This document shows, one piece after another, positions 12,085 to 25,300 of a stretch of 64,000 nt of DNA. Source of the DNA: Pollenia angustigena (Eukaryota > Arthropoda > Insecta > Diptera > Polleniidae); NCBI GenBank assembly GCA_930367215.1, contig OV884056.1:44640308-44704307 (forward strand), read 5' to 3'. Each line of letters begins with the position of its first letter. The stretch's first letter is position 1. Below the pieces are notes generated by a model, which saw nothing but the letters and a program-made list of their open reading frames with translations, was not told the origin of the DNA and did not search any database. Both the position numbers and the translations under genes were made by a program.

Positions 12085-12249
12085 CACCCAGAGAAAAACA
12101 ACAAAATCATTTTTAAAAAAATGTTGACCCATATTATGTTTAATTTAACCAAATCATTGTCACCGACAACCACATTATGGTAAAATAAGTTTCTTTAAAA
12201 ATAGTTTTGTTGGTTGCGACCATAATAAAACATGTTTTTCTCTTACACT
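12085..12249. mobile_element. MITE family C copy 1
   Basis: Begins CACCCAGAGAAAAACAAC and ends ACATGTTTTTCTCTTA; includes TTGTCACCGACAACCACATT. Inverted relative to 33114-33277. It sits at the same position relative to the core array as the other copy, both reading AACGAAAACA near the junction. Confidence 0.6.
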
Positions 12250-12689
12250 TGTAAGTTACTAAATTTATATGAATAATAAACACTGTTTTGCAAATTGGGT
12301 AATTTTTATTTTTTTTTTTTTGGGAAAAAATTCGTGTTTTCTTTTTGGGTCATTTTTCATTTTTATTTTGGGCTCTTTTTCGTATCTTTTGGGCAAAATT
12401 TCATATTTACCTTTTTGGCTCATTTTTCATGTTCTTTTGGGCGATTCTTCATTTGGGCGATTTTTCATTTTGTTTTTGGGCCATTTTTCTTGGGGCGATA
12501 TTTCCTACAGCCAACGGTCCTATCTACAAAAAAATTATATGATAAACGCTAAAAGACCTTACTAACCGTTTGCATAATATGCAACATTGTCGAAACAACT
12601 GTAGATTTTACAAGAAAAATAAATTATAAACGTTTAAGGCAATTCCTCATTCCAAGTTTAGTAGTCATAGCTGAGTTATTCATACATGA

Positions 12690-13115
12690 GCTGTCTAAAA
12701 ATATGGGCGGAATTGAAGAAGTGGGCATGGTATATTCCGTTCAAAGGCATTATTGATTTCTATATATCTGGAGAACGGCAAGAGCCAAAGTTTCCAAATT
12801 ATTCTTGGATATAAATACACAACATCTGACAAAATATGGGCGAAATGGAAAAAGTGGTCGTGGTATTTCTCATTCAAAGACATTATTGATTTCTGCGTAA
12901 CTGGAGAACGACAAGAGCCAAAATTTCACAATTGGTTACAAGTATTTAAGCTATCAATACTCAACATCCGACAAAATGTGGGTGGGATTGGAGAAGTGGG
13001 CGTGGCACAAAATATATATATTTGTATATAAAGAACGGCATTAATATAACTTTCTGTTCTTATCGCACCATGGCGAGGTGTATATTACATTCGGCCTAGT
13101 CGAATATAGCACTCT
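12690..13115 (+). repeat. interspersed satellite-like repeat E, copy 1
   Basis: Two to three approximately 140-bp units with GGAGAACGGCAAGAGCCAAA and TGTGGGTGGGATTGGAGAAG. It ends with ACATTCGGCCTAGTCGAATA and TAGCACTCTTATTT. The short terminal hairpin resembles Helitron-type or similar fly repeats, but family assignment is not certain. Confidence 0.65.
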
Positions 13116-13555
13116 TATTTTTAAATTAATGGGTTGCATTTTTTTCACATTCATTATTTGCCGCTTAAATAAAGAAATTTGTATAAAACGAAGAACAGTA
13201 CTCAATATATATTATGCCCCTATTGCGGTTCTCCACTCAACTCAGTTTGGTCGTGTTGGAGTCAACCCAACTTATGCACAACCAATTTTAGGTATTGTGA
13301 TACTCAACTGTTTTTAGTTGAGTTTGCTTTAAAGTTGCCAACTTAAAATATCGATTTGCCAACTTTAAATATAACGTTTGACAAGTGAAAATTTTATAAA
13401 ATTAAATAATTTTTTAAACTAAAAGTATTTCTAATTGTTGTGTTGAATAAAAAGTATTTATAATTGATATAAGTGTCAATTTGTTTATGTTGATGGAAAA
13501 GAAAACTCTTGTATGAATGCTCTACATACAAGAAGACAAATTCGTGATTAGTCCA

Positions 13556-14063
13556 ACCCTCTTGAACTTTCCAGTGCCAAGTAAGAATTCCTAATAAGTA
13601 ACGAAACTTTCTTGTGCCGGATGAGTTCCTCTTCTGGTTGGGGTAGCTGTTGGCGAATCTTCTGGCTGTAGTATTGGTTAAACTGACTCAGTAAAATTGT
13701 CACTTGATGGTGGAATATTTTCAACACCAAATACTTGGCCGGACTTGCAATACAAGAGCTGCGAAACAGTATCCTTAAGGCTATTTAATAAAACTTCTTG
13801 TGATAGCCCTCCCCCGTCACTTGAGTGTTTCTTTTATTTTTGGCAAGTTTTTTCTTTATACTTGCCTTGTAGTGTATCCAAACCTGAGCCAAGAATATTA
13901 TAATTAGATTAAGAAGATTATAAGTGTTTAAAAGAAGTTTTTGTCGTGGTCCCAAACTATTTAACTCCACTATAAACTCTTCCCATAACTGCTTACATGG
14001 ATTTTTCATCATACCAACTGGCATTTGGTAGATCGAAATTTGCTTTCCTGAATGATTATCCAT
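13556..14063 (-). pseudogene. Myb/SANT-like (zeste-type) DNA-binding protein fragment
   Basis: ATG at 14063 starts MDNHSGKQISIYQ, then LWEEFIVELNSLGPRQ, then QVWIHYKASIKKKLAKNKRN and TQVTGEGYHK. The 'LW.....LNslGP..........VW.dyK..iKkKla.Nk...aTGgG' order is that of insect Myb/SANT-like proteins, often carried by transposons or serving as their DNA-binding partner. A frameshift near 13800 leads into NSLKDTVSQLLYCKSGQVFG and an in-frame stop. The AKRxW helix is degraded to TYNLLNLIIIFLA. Its 5' end lies inside the left arm of a palindrome at 14022-14416. Confidence 0.55.
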
Positions 14064-14416
14064 TTTAATTGATTTTACATGTTTTTTCCTTACTTCTGTT
14101 TTTTCGTACTTTTGTCAAGAATTTTTCTTGAAGTCCAAGTACATTTTTTGTTTTTTCAGTTTGTCTTTCTCAAAATAACCACAATACTTATTATTGTTAA
14201 AGCTAAGGCACGAGCTCTATATGTACATTTGTCCTTCAAGTTGTGCTGAAAAAGGTCAACAGAAAAGAGAAAGACAAAATGAAAAAACAAAAAATGTACT
14301 TGGACTTCAAGAAAAATTCTTGACAAAAGTACGAAAAAACAGAAGTAAGGAAAAAACATGTAAAATCAATTAAGATGGATAATCATTCAGGAAAGCAAAT
14401 TTCGATCTACCAAATG
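14022..14416. repeat. palindrome with approximately 150-bp near-identical arms
   Basis: 14022-14172 is repeated inverted at about 14264-14416 with only two or three differences. The spacer is about 90 bp. The arms include the ATG region of the Myb/SANT-like fragment, so its first codons exist in both orientations. Confidence 0.85.
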
Positions 14417-14469
14417 TTAAAATACAATTTGGTTTAAGGATTGATGTTTGACTATTGACGTCAGCAGTC

Positions 14470-14590
14470 GTCGATGGCTGCGAGTGTAAGACGGCAAATC
14501 CATCTGAGGAGATCGAGTGGTTGCGATCGAAACATGTCATGGTAACCTGCCGGCCAGGGTTCGAGCCCGAGCCACGTCAAGAATGAAAGA
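14470..14590 (+). repeat. tRNA-like sequence or SINE head
   Basis: GGGTTCGAGCCCGAGCC fits an RNA polymerase III B box (GGTTCRANNCC). An upstream GATCGAGTGGTTGCGATCG is a weak A box. A proper tRNA cloverleaf cannot be drawn, so a tRNA-derived SINE or pseudogene is more likely than a functional tRNA. Confidence 0.3.
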
Positions 14591-14599
14591 TTATCAATA

Positions 14600-15370
14600 A
14601 CAATTTTAATTAATTTTCATGTTGTAAAATTCCTTTCTTCATAAGAATAATTTAATGAAAATTAAATTTCATGAACTTAAGCCTAATTAAAAATATTAAA
14701 AATTTGGATTAAAAACCATAATAGTTCAACAAAATAACCACAATACTAATTGTTGATGTTTTTGTTTAAACTTTAATATTGTTACAAGTAGAAATGTTGC
14801 TTATAATTCTTATTCGCTTAACAGTTTTATTTGTTTAATATCTTTAGTTTTTCTAAAATCTTTGGATGAAGTTTTCTGACGATCTGGCCTAAGCAACCAG
14901 TGAAATGCGCATAGTAATAGCTTATCGCATCAACAACAAATTTCAGGTGCCTATTATGAACTAAATTTGATTTTCGATAGTAGTCGAATTAGCTCGAATT
15001 TTCATTTGGTATTATGGCGCGCATTCGATAAAAATTTACTATTGTGATTTGGTTAATTAACAGTAGTACATTATCGTTCAACTGCCACTTAAAATAAAAA
15101 ATTTTTGCTTACAAATTTAAAAAATTAAATTAAAGTTAAACCTGAACCTGACGAAATTAGGGTTGTTTTCGAATAATTAAGCTTTAGTGGGGCTTCATCC
15201 CACTTTTTACATGCTGAACTTTGCCTCAAATCATTTGGTCAAAAAATAATTTTGTTCCATAAGGAATATGAGCGTTTCCAATTGCTGTTTACGAGGTTGG
15301 ACTTGCATAAAATGAACAAAACTGATAAAGAATTTGGTATTTGGTATACGAACACAAAAAATTTACAAAT
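14600..15370. other. AT-rich stretch, nothing recognised
   Basis: Only short TTCGAATTAGCTCGAA-type blocks that recur loosely at 15640-15710. No gene or paired element ends supported. Confidence 0.4.
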
Positions 15371-15372
15371 AC

Positions 15373-15480
15373 AGTAGAATCCCGATAGTTCGGAATCGCA
15401 AGGGACCGGCCATTTCTTACGAAATATAGGGGTTTTCGTTTTTGCGGGGTTTCGATTTAACGGGGTTAAAATAAAATAAA
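15373..15480 (+). repeat. pogo/Tigger-like terminus
   Basis: TACAGTAGAATCCCGATAGT opens a block of CGGGGTTTCGATT repeats. Pogo-like elements begin with CAGT after a TA. No matching right end was found. Confidence 0.4.
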
Positions 15481-15783
15481 TACGAATTAACGGGATTTTT
15501 CAATTTATTTACCAAAACGATAAAAAAACATAAAAAACAATTGTTGAAAATAAAATATATAAAAATTTCAAAAGATTTTGTTATTCGTGCTTAATTCCCA
15601 GTTTTTATTCTTGATAAAAACACCTACTTTGAGTTACATTCGATAGACGATTTTCGCTGGCTATCGAACATCGACTATCGAATGTTAATTTGGTATTATA
15701 AGTGCATCGAATTTTTCAACGAAAACAAATTTGCTTTCGACGGTGCAAATAAATGTAAACAACTTGTTGAAAATGTAACTATG

Positions 15784-15860
15784 TACAGTCAAATCCCGAT
15801 AATTCGTACCCCGATAAATCGTAATTGCCGATAATTCGTAATAAACTGTCGGTTTTTGTA
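15784..15860 (+). repeat. second pogo-like terminus
   Basis: TACAGTCAAATCCCGATAAT is followed by repeated CCGATAATTCGTA. Same orientation as 15373, so the two are not partners. It lies just downstream of the takeout-like gene. Confidence 0.4.
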
Positions 15861-15933
15861 TTTTTACAAATTATTTTTTATATACATAAACAAAATTTAA
15901 ATTTTAAGCTATTAACATAACGTTCTAATTCTA

Positions 15934-15952
15934 TTTATTTAATAATTTTATT
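15934..15952 (-). terminator. poly(A) signals of the takeout-like gene
   Basis: Two AATAAA hexamers on the minus strand, at 15952-15947 and 15939-15934, lie about 57 and 70 bases past the stop codon. This is a plausible 3' end for a short UTR. Confidence 0.5.
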
Positions 15953-16008
15953 CTATGAGTAAATATTAAAAAAAAGAAATCAATTATTTCCATATATTAC
16001 GTCACAAC

Positions 16009-16310
16009 TTATTCAGCAAAGTACTTATCATATGGATGTTTGGTGAAAACATCTGAAATCACACTTTTAAATATTTTACCAAATGCTGAACCAATTGATC
16101 CACTAATTTCCTTAAAAATATCAGGCCAATTTTCATTTAAGAATAAATTCATATTATCGCCTAATGCCTTGTCGCCATTAAATAAATTATCAATTTTAAA
16201 ATACATCCTTCTAGGTTCAGGTCGCAAGTGAAATTTATCGATTTTCATATAAGTAGCGCCATCTTTTTCGAAAGGAGTGCCAGTAAATTTCATAATAAGA
16301 TCAACATTGG
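16009..16310 (-). CDS. takeout-like gene, exon 4 and stop
   Basis: The acceptor is AATTTTAG at 16311 and the stop TAA is at 16011-16009. It encodes residues 150-249, including [42 protein letters not shown] and the terminal HPYDKYFAE. The intron before it is 77 bp, a normal insect size. Confidence 0.92.
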
Positions 16311-19300
16311 CTAAAATTTAGAGAATATTTTATGTTATATGTAATTCAAATGAAATATATACATATGTAGTTTTAAATTAAACTTACCCATCGTAATGTT
16401 ACTCGTACCCGTACCGGTTATGGGTAATACTAAGATTCTGCCTTTGATAGTATAATCACCTACAAGATCTAGCCGTTCAGCCGTTAAAGTAAGTTCATGT
16501 TTTTCTGTCATGTCTTTGCCAAACCCTCTATAAAATAAGATATAAAAAGTTCGAATATGCATAAAGACAGGCCCCCGCGGCGAAGGGGAAATTTTATTTT
16601 CGACCAAAGGTTACAATAAATTCTTGTTTAATTAAAATCGGCCTTATTGTGTAAGACGTTGTCGTTAACGAGTAAGTTGTTTTTTGTTATAGAGTAAATA
16701 ACACTGGTTGCGTGTTATTTTAATTTCAAAAAACGACTCACTCGTTAACGACAACGCCTTACTCAATAAGGCCGAATGATATTAAATACCGAGCAAGCCG
16801 TAAACCGAAATTTTATTGACGCTTTGGTCAAAGCTTTTACACCGTCCAAATCCAACTTACTTGACTTTAGTAACTTTAGCAGTTGAAAGACCATAAATCT
16901 TGCTATTGATGAAGGTCAGATCTATATTGACCGGGCTTTCTGCTCCTTGTTTAATAGAAATCTTTGTCACTTCTAAGGGATCAATTTTAACCAAATTAAT
17001 CGAACTATCGCCCTGGCCCTTTTGGTTTAGAAAATATTCTATAATTGTGGTTATGCACTGGCTATCTCCATATTTGCAGGGCTTGGGATCATCGGCTGTA
17101 GAGAAGAAAAAAAATATATGTTTATGGAATATAACTTTTTCGCATGTTATACATTAGATAACTTTAAAAACAAACAAGTAAGAGTGCTATATTCGGCTCT
17201 GCCGAATCTTATATACCCTGCACCATGTTGCAATAAGAACAGAAAGTTATATAAATATTGTTCTATAGATACAAATAAATCTATCTGGGGGGTGTGCTGG
17301 AAATCGAAAACCTAAAACGCAAGAAATTTAAAAGTCGTTTTTTAATAAGATTTCTGCAATAAAAGACATTTATGACAAATATTTCTTTATTTAACAGAAT
17401 TTTATAACAAAAATTGGATCAAAAGTGTTTCAAAAAGCTTCCAAATTCTTGCGTTTTCGATTTCCAGCACACCCCTGCATTTTCTGCCTTTCCTACTTTT
17501 CCAATACCGCTCACATTTCGTCAGATGTTGTGTATTAATAACCAGGATGCTTGTACCAAGATATACAGAAAAACAGACTGACTCCTAGGAAGTTTTCTAT
17601 AAATTAAAAAAAAAATGTCTAATGGCGTTTTCTTTTCTAAAAAAGGTGTTGCATAAGTGTTACATGTGACTTGGCAACATTTTTAAATGCTCCCCTAATT
17701 TTTAAGAAGTGTTTCATATTTTACGTTTACAAAAGAACACAAATTTCGGCATTAAACAATAAAGTACAATTAGCGCAAGGTTAATTCAATTACAGGTGGT
17801 CGCAAGACTACAACAATCCAAAGCCAACAGAAACAACAGATGTTTTTTGTATTGTATTGTTAGTGTTTACGGCTCGAAACTTGCCACCACCTTGTACTGA
17901 ATCCACCTTGATCTAGTACTGCACTCATGCCCCTTTAATTAAAATGAGTGTTGAACATGTAGCATATTTTTTTAATTTTAAAGGAACATCATCAGAAAAG
18001 AACGCTTTACACTTTTAAAATAACACATGTTTTTTAGAAAAGAACATAAAAAAATTTAAAAGGCAGAATAAATGCAGAATTTTACTCAGAAAAGAAAACG
18101 CCATAAATTTTGCGAAAAAATGATTTCTTTGCCAAAAAATATGTTCTAAAACGGCTTCGCGTATTAACGAAATTTCGTTTTTTTACTTGTTTAATTAACT
18201 TAACGGTTTTGAGTTACGTGAATATATTGCACACTGAGTTCAAAAGTGACTCAACTCAAAATGTTCACTTTTCGAGTTTATATGCTTAAATTATGCACAA
18301 TACACTTATTTATCTTCAAAAAAATATATCAGTGTATTTTGTTGTTGTTAACTGTTGCTAAGTCCCTTTTTAGACAGGCAAAGTTTACTTTGCAAAGTCT
18401 TGAGTTTATGGAAGGGAGGGGAAAAGAGAATAGCGGGGAAGTACGAACTTTGCTGTACTCGCAAATTCCTTTTGTTTTTCGTTCGTAGTTTATTTCTGAG
18501 CAGGGATGATAAATTTGGTAGTACAATTGTACTTTTTTTACTACTATTAGCAGTGCAAAAGTAATAAAGTACTCCAGTGCAAATTTAGTACAATTTAAAA
18601 ATTGCAAACGCGTTTTCCTACCAAAATATGATAAAAACAAAGCAAAGAAATCGGCTTTATGTAAATACTATATCGAATTTAATTCAAACAAATTATTGCT
18701 AAAGTCTTATGAATCTTGTTGCTATAGTTTAAAATAAAAAAAATTTAATATGTATAGAAATATGTAACAAAACTTATTTCATATACCAAACGAATTTTCA
18801 TCTTCTTTAAAAATAATAATAATAACTTTTTAATTATTTAAGCTTGAGGTCTTTTTTTTAAAAAATATTATATTTATTATTTTCCCAAAATAATAAATAT
18901 ATATAAAGTAGATATATTCTGGGTCCTTATGAAAAGCGAAGTTCAAATCCGGTTGTCCGTCTGTCCGTCTGTCTGTTGAAATGGGTTTTCCGAAGACCCC
19001 AGATATGATGGGAGCTTCGTTGGGGTATCTTTCTGTCAGGTATTCTTATTATAATTTTGCTATTGAAATTTAGCCAGATCGGTCCACAAATGGCTGAGAT
19101 ATGAGCAAAAAACCACGACTACCTCTAATTTTTCCCAAAAATCCCTTGTGGTTGTTGTATTTTTATTACTTTTTGCTGTATAACTGGGGAACGGCAAAAG
19201 CCAAAGTTTCCAAATTAGGTACACACATTTAGGTTGCCAAACACACCATTCTACGAAATGTGGGCGGGATTGGAGAAGTGGGCGTGGTACCTCCCGTACA

Positions 19301-22300
19301 AAAAAAATTAAAAATTTTATAAAAACCTAAATTTTAAGGCTGCCATATGTCCTATGGATATGATTTATATACTAAAATATCGGAAATTAGTAGAACATAT
19401 TTTATAAAAAACTCGGGAAAATCGGTTCAGATACAAAAAAGTTATGACCAAAAATTTTTTTTTTTTTAAATACCCACTTTCGGGAACCATAGATCTCCCG
19501 GAGTCCAAGCTTTATAACCAAGGTAAATGGTAAATTTCTTCTTTAACACGTCGGTATATAAATCTGTCAAATCGGTTAAAAAATGGCTGAGTTATGAGCA
19601 AAAAACCACAACTACCTCTATTTTTTTAAAAAAATCCATTGTTGTTGTTGTATTTTTATTACTTTTTGCTGTATATCTGGTGAACGGAAAAAGCCAAAGT
19701 TTCCAAATTAGGTACACACAATAAGGTTGTCAATACACACCATCCTACAAAATGTGGGCGGGATTGGAGAAGTGGGCGTGGTACCTCCCGTAGAAAAAAT
19801 ATCAAAAACTTCATAAAAACCTGAATTTGTGCACTGCTATATGACCGATGGTTACACCTTATATATCAAAAGACCGGAAATCTTTAGTAGAAAATATTTT
19901 CTGAAAATTTCGGAAAAATCGGTTCAGATGCAAAAAAGTTATGGCCAAAATAAAATTTTTTTTTATTAAAATATCCATTTTTGGGAATCATAGATCTTCC
20001 CGAGTCCAAACTTTTTAAGTCAAGTAAATGGTAAATTTCTTCCTAAGCACGTCGGTATTTAAATCTTTCAAATCGGCTTAAAAATGGCTAAGTTATGATC
20101 AAAATACTGCAATCCCAAAAATTATTTTTTTTATACCCTTCACCGAAGGTAAAAGGGTATATATAACTTTGTCATTCCGTTTGTAATTTCTACAATATTG
20201 ATCCTACACCCTATAAAGTAGATATATTCTGGGTCCTTATGAAAAGCGAAGTTCATAAAAAAAAGACCTCAAGCTTAAATAATTAAAAAGTTATTATAAA
20301 AATAAAGGTCAAATAAGAATAAATAACATTTAAAAATAATAATTTTATGTTCCTTACTATACCTGATTGTTGTAATTTTTTAATTAAATATTTTATATAT
20401 GGGCATTTCCTGGGGTCACTAACGTACGTTCGTACGCTTTTGATTTACAAATAATATAGAAAACAAAACTTTTCCTATAATTCTTTTTTTTTTTGGCAAT
20501 TGGGTAGCTCTAAGTTTAGTGCAAATGATGGATGTCATCGAGTTTAAATTTTTTATAATGATACATAGTTATAAACATGTGGTCACGAACGTACGCAAAA
20601 TAGAAGTAAACTTTGGCTGACAGTACTGAAATGTAAAAATCTGCTTAATGGAACGGAATATTCAAAAGTGATTAATTTATTTTAAGAGTGTATTAATGTA
20701 CGTCTCCATCCAGTATTTACAAAATAAAATATCTCTCTTGGTTTTTGTTTAAATAGCTTATGAACCGGACGCGAACGTACGGGTCGCGAACGTATGATTT
20801 TTCACCATGCATTTTCCTATAAATATCTTCAAATTTCCTTATTAAAAATCTTAATACTCCTTTTGCAATTGATTGTAATGCAGAGATTATGAAGAAAGAG
20901 TGTAAAGATAACATATTTTTTGCATGTAAAATAAGTGTATAAAAATGTCTTTAGAAGTAGCTTAAATACTTAGAAAATATAAAATGTTCCAGTTTTCAGC
21001 GTAATTTCCTCAAGTAAAACAGCTGAGATATGCTATGAAACCACTCTTTTATAAAAACATAGACTTTTTTTTTATATAAATAAACAATAAAGACGATGAT
21101 AATCAACATTATATTTTTTCATCCTGGTAGACTATTTTGAGGAAATGCCGATATAAGTTTTTTCCTTTAAGTTTTCTTTTAAATATGACAACATTTGTAT
21201 TTTTATCGATGGTGGAACATAAAATACACTTTAACCAGTAAGACCCCTTTCACACTCGGCAAGTTACTTGCCGAGAACAACAAAGTCTGTAGAAATTTTT
21301 TTTTCCTTACCCCGACCTTACCGCTGACGACTACAAACCAAGAGTTGCGCAAGAGACTTGCGCAAGTAACTTGCCGAGTGTGAAAGGGGTCTAAGCAAAT
21401 CATACGTGTTAAAATTATGAAAAATTTCTTGCACCATAGATATCTATACACAGCTAGATATTTTTAGTAGACGGGCATTACTACCCAGTAAAAACTTCGC
21501 CTACTTTTTTAAAATGAATAGCTTCTTTCACTAATTATTTTGTAGCTTTCTTCTATATAACTACTATAATTACTTCTATAACTACTTATTTTTCAGATGT
21601 ATGTAGGAAAAAAATAATGACTTACATAAAAATGCGTTCATTTTGGGACATTCCTTGTAAAATTCATTGGTTCTTTCAGTAGAATTGGAAGTAGTATTTT
21701 AACATTTTCCTGATTACTTAACACATTATTTTGCAGGCGAAGTTTTTACTGGGTAGGTAAAACATTTTTTTATCCTGTTCCACTTTCAAATCTAAAAAAC
21801 AAGCTTAAGCTTCTTCGTCTAAATTCCTTATTATTTACTTAATTTTTTTTTTTGTTAATTGCCAAAGGTATATTTCAAATATAAATGTATAGCACGAGTG
21901 CATTTTAATGTAAATTCTTTGTTATGCAAATAATAAAACTTGTAAAAAATATTTTTTTGGCATTAAGTATAATTAGCGTAAAAAATATAAATTTTTTTTC
22001 TGTATTAAGTACATTTTAAAAAATGCCATTTATCAACCCTATATCTGAAGTTGGCTGCAACAACGAATAAGCAAAAATTTGTCAAATTAAACTTTGTGTG
22101 TCTAAACACCAAACAAAGCTTAAAAGGGAACTACACAAGACTTTGCAAAGTAAACTTTGCCTGTCTAAAAGGGGACTAAACAGTAATGTCTTTGTTTACG
22201 CTGGGTCTCCACGTAGCAATTTTTATTGCTAAGTACAAGCAATAACGTCGGCAGAACAATGGAGCAATAATTGTTGATTATTGAAATTGCTTTGCCATAA

Positions 22301-25300
22301 ATTTGCAATTTTCACCGCGAGTAGTTGTATAAAGTTTTGTGGCTGTATTTATAACAAATGTTTTATATTGTGTTTTGAAGTAGTTGTTAAATTTTCTTTT
22401 TTAAATTAATAAAATAATTAATTGTAATTGTCTTAGCTGTGTTTTGTATTACTTCTTTGTTTATTTGCGTATGAAAAAAAACCTAAAACTTGTATTGTTC
22501 TATTGAAAAAATAAAAATATACAAAAAAAAAAAAAAAAAAAAACAAATTCGTCGTTTGCTTTTGTTGATATTGACGTTTATTTAAGTATGTTGAAGTATT
22601 TTTTCACTTGGCGTTTTTTCTTGATTGCTTTTTTATTAAATAAACACACTAATAAATAAACAACCGTACAGAGAAATGAAATATCAGATAAATTACAACA
22701 GATTTGACAGCAGATTGCTAAGCAATAATTGCTCAAGCAATCAGGAGAGCAATCATTGCACAATGGATTGCCACTCATGGCAATTTGCGGTCTATACGTC
22801 GCAAATTTAATGAAGCAATCAAATTTGACGTTTGCCGCAATAAATATTGCTACGTGAAGACCCGGGGTTATGTTTGATTTTGTGAAAGTTGTAATTCAAT
22901 CAAGTGACTTATTTTAAGTTGTATCACAAAATATAAAAGAAGTAGATCCCTACTGCTAAGTGCTTAATAGTCTTAATTCGATTTGTGACACTTTTGATAA
23001 AACAAATCTTTGTTAGGGTTTTTAATAATTAGACTTGTTTCAGTTTAGAATTTGGCAAAAGTGTCAAAACTTGAAAATAATTCAGCTAAAATGACATAAC
23101 TTAAAATAATACGGAAACTTGTGCAAATAATACATCATTAAAACTGACACAACTAAAAATGTTTCATTATCTAGTGTATAAATATTATAAAAAAAACTTT
23201 GTAAATCATAATCCGTATGGATTTTCTACTAAATGGTCCAAAGTTTTGTTTTAACTATTTTTTTTTTTTAACAAAAACCGTTTTTTTTCTATTTCTGAAA
23301 AACGAAGTTTTTTGAGTTGAGTTACTTTTGAAATAGTTGTGCGATATTTTGTGCAACTTCCTCGAAATAATTTTCGAAATAACGGTATATCTTAAAAACA
23401 AGAGTTAATTTAAAAAAAATGGTTGGCACCACTGGCTTCAGGGTACCCGAATTAGGCTAAAACGGTGCCCACTTATCACAAAAAAAAAACATGTAAAATT
23501 TCAGCTTAGTGTATTAACTAGTGCTGGGAAATTATTGATAGATTATCGATAATATCGAAAATATCGATAGGAAAAATAAAAATATCGATATTTTTATTAT
23601 TTAAAATACATCTATGAAGACATCTAACAGCAGCTATTCACACACAGTTTTTTGCCGCAAATTATTACTTGCTATTATTAGTTCGCGCTGAATTACAGCA
23701 ATGAATACAAACAACAAGAATGGCAAGTTGTATGGATTGCTTAGCAGTGCTTTTTACTGCTTATTAAAGGCCTTTAAATCGAAATTTGTACATGTTTATA
23801 TAGGGACTGAAATGTCAAATATTTTTTTTTCCACTGACTACCTCAATTTTGATGCTACCGACATTAATTTTTGTAATGTTGTAAAAAAATGCAAATCCAA
23901 TTGCAAGCATAGGACAAAACAATGAACGACCATTAGAGGATAAGTCCGCCAGATTGATTACCTTTGGGTTTAGAATTTAGAAAATTTTTTAAAGTTGCAA
24001 TGGAATATCTTATAGTCCCTGTTACTTCGGTTCCTTCAGAAAGGTATTTATCAATTTTTAAAAACTGCCATCTAAATTAGCGTTCGTATATACATACATA
24101 CGTCTCATACATTCAATAAAGTGATAAAAACAACGGACTGTAGCCTTATAAAAAAATAATTAAAGTTTTCCTTCACAAGTACAAACATTCAGTCGATAGT
24201 AATATCGATATATCGATAGTAAAATTTTAACTATCGATAAATATAGATAGTAGAAAATATCGATAGTATCCCAGCACTAGTATTAACTAAAACTTTTACA
24301 AATTTGCTTTTTGTTTTCAAAGGAGGTTTTTTATATAACTTTTTTTTCTTAGAAAATAATAATAATGTTTTTTGATAGCATTTTCTTATATGAAAAATGC
24401 TGATTAAAATAGTACCAAAAAGTACGATTTTTGTCCTACGCTTCTATTTTGGATGATACAAAAATCTACGTTTAAGGATATTTTTCTACTTCTACTTGTA
24501 ACAATATTTACTGTTGCTGATGTATTATTCAAATTGTCTTAATTTTCTATAAAAATATTTATTATTTAATTGAATTAAGTAATAAAAATCGTTATGACGA
24601 CAAACGTTTTTTTAGTGTTGTTTCAAAACTCATTTAAAAATAAAAATTCTACTGCAAACATTTATAGTATGTATTATATTAATAAAATAAATTTCAATGC
24701 AAACCAGTAATCAGGGAAATAAACAAATATTGCCGGTAAAATAAACCGGCACATTTAGAGACTTTAAAGATTTTTAAAAAAAAAAACGGCATGATATTTT
24801 TTGTTTAAATTAACATTTAAATGGAAGTTGTCAGCAGAGTTATATATTAGAAATTAATAACTTGTTTCAATCAATATGTTTACTTATCGCACTGGCTGCT
24901 CTAAAAGGGCGTTAATTTAAAATTTATAAATTTTCGGTAGAGACAAAAACGGTTTTCTTTTTATATGTACTCTTATGCCTGTATTCATAAAAATATTTTA
25001 ATATTTTATAAAGGCTTGCAGAACAAATTTTCTTTGAAAATTTTCCTTAATGAACGTTTGTTAAATTTAAAAATTGTTTATGAATACGGGGGTTATACTA
25101 CAAATATGCAAAATACTAGAGAAATTTATCTAAGATTTTTACTGTGCGTAGGTATGACCACCGTACATTGATTTCTTGCAAAAAGTGTAAATTGAAAAGT
25201 TTTGAGTTGACTCTCTTTAAAGGAACCAGTGCGATATGTTTGTTAATAAATAAAATATTAATATTTATTAAGTGAAGATCTTGACCTGGGCCAATAAAAA

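Larger units (their letters stand above)
11252..12512. mobile_element. foldback/Mutator-like element iii (GGCTGTAGGAAA arms)
   Basis: Termini GGCTGTAGGAAAAATCGCCC and the inverse of GGCTGTAGGAAATATCGCCC, flanked by an exact 9-bp duplication AACGGTCCT (11243-11251, 12513-12521). Each arm is built of repeats of GAAAAATCGCCCAAA type. Inside are a fragment of another arm type (GGTGGCATGTTATAGTGTCC, 11491), the hairpin-unit array (11548-12055) and a small MITE (12085-12249). No transposase. Confidence 0.85.
18501..22041. mobile_element. hAT element nested in the PIF-like MITE
   Basis: Ends CAGGGATGATAAATTTGG and the inverse of TAGGGTTGATAAATGGC. Flanks TTTCTGAG (18493-18500) and TATCTGAA (22042-22049) match at six of eight bases, a decayed 8-bp duplication. 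Interior is filled by repeat E and other short elements. No transposase seen. Confidence 0.65.
18362..22176. mobile_element. PIF/Harbinger-like MITE split by a hAT
   Basis: Termini GTCCCTTTTTAGACAGGCAA and the inverse of GTCCCCTTTTAGACAGGCAA, continuing AGTTTACTTTGCAAAGTC on both sides; TAA flanks both ends (18359-18361, 22177-22179), as in PIF/Harbinger. Removing the inner hAT leaves only about 270 bp of MITE. Confidence 0.75.

Noticed and set aside
14470..14590. Functional tRNA gene
   Set aside because: B box is good but acceptor and anticodon stems cannot be paired.
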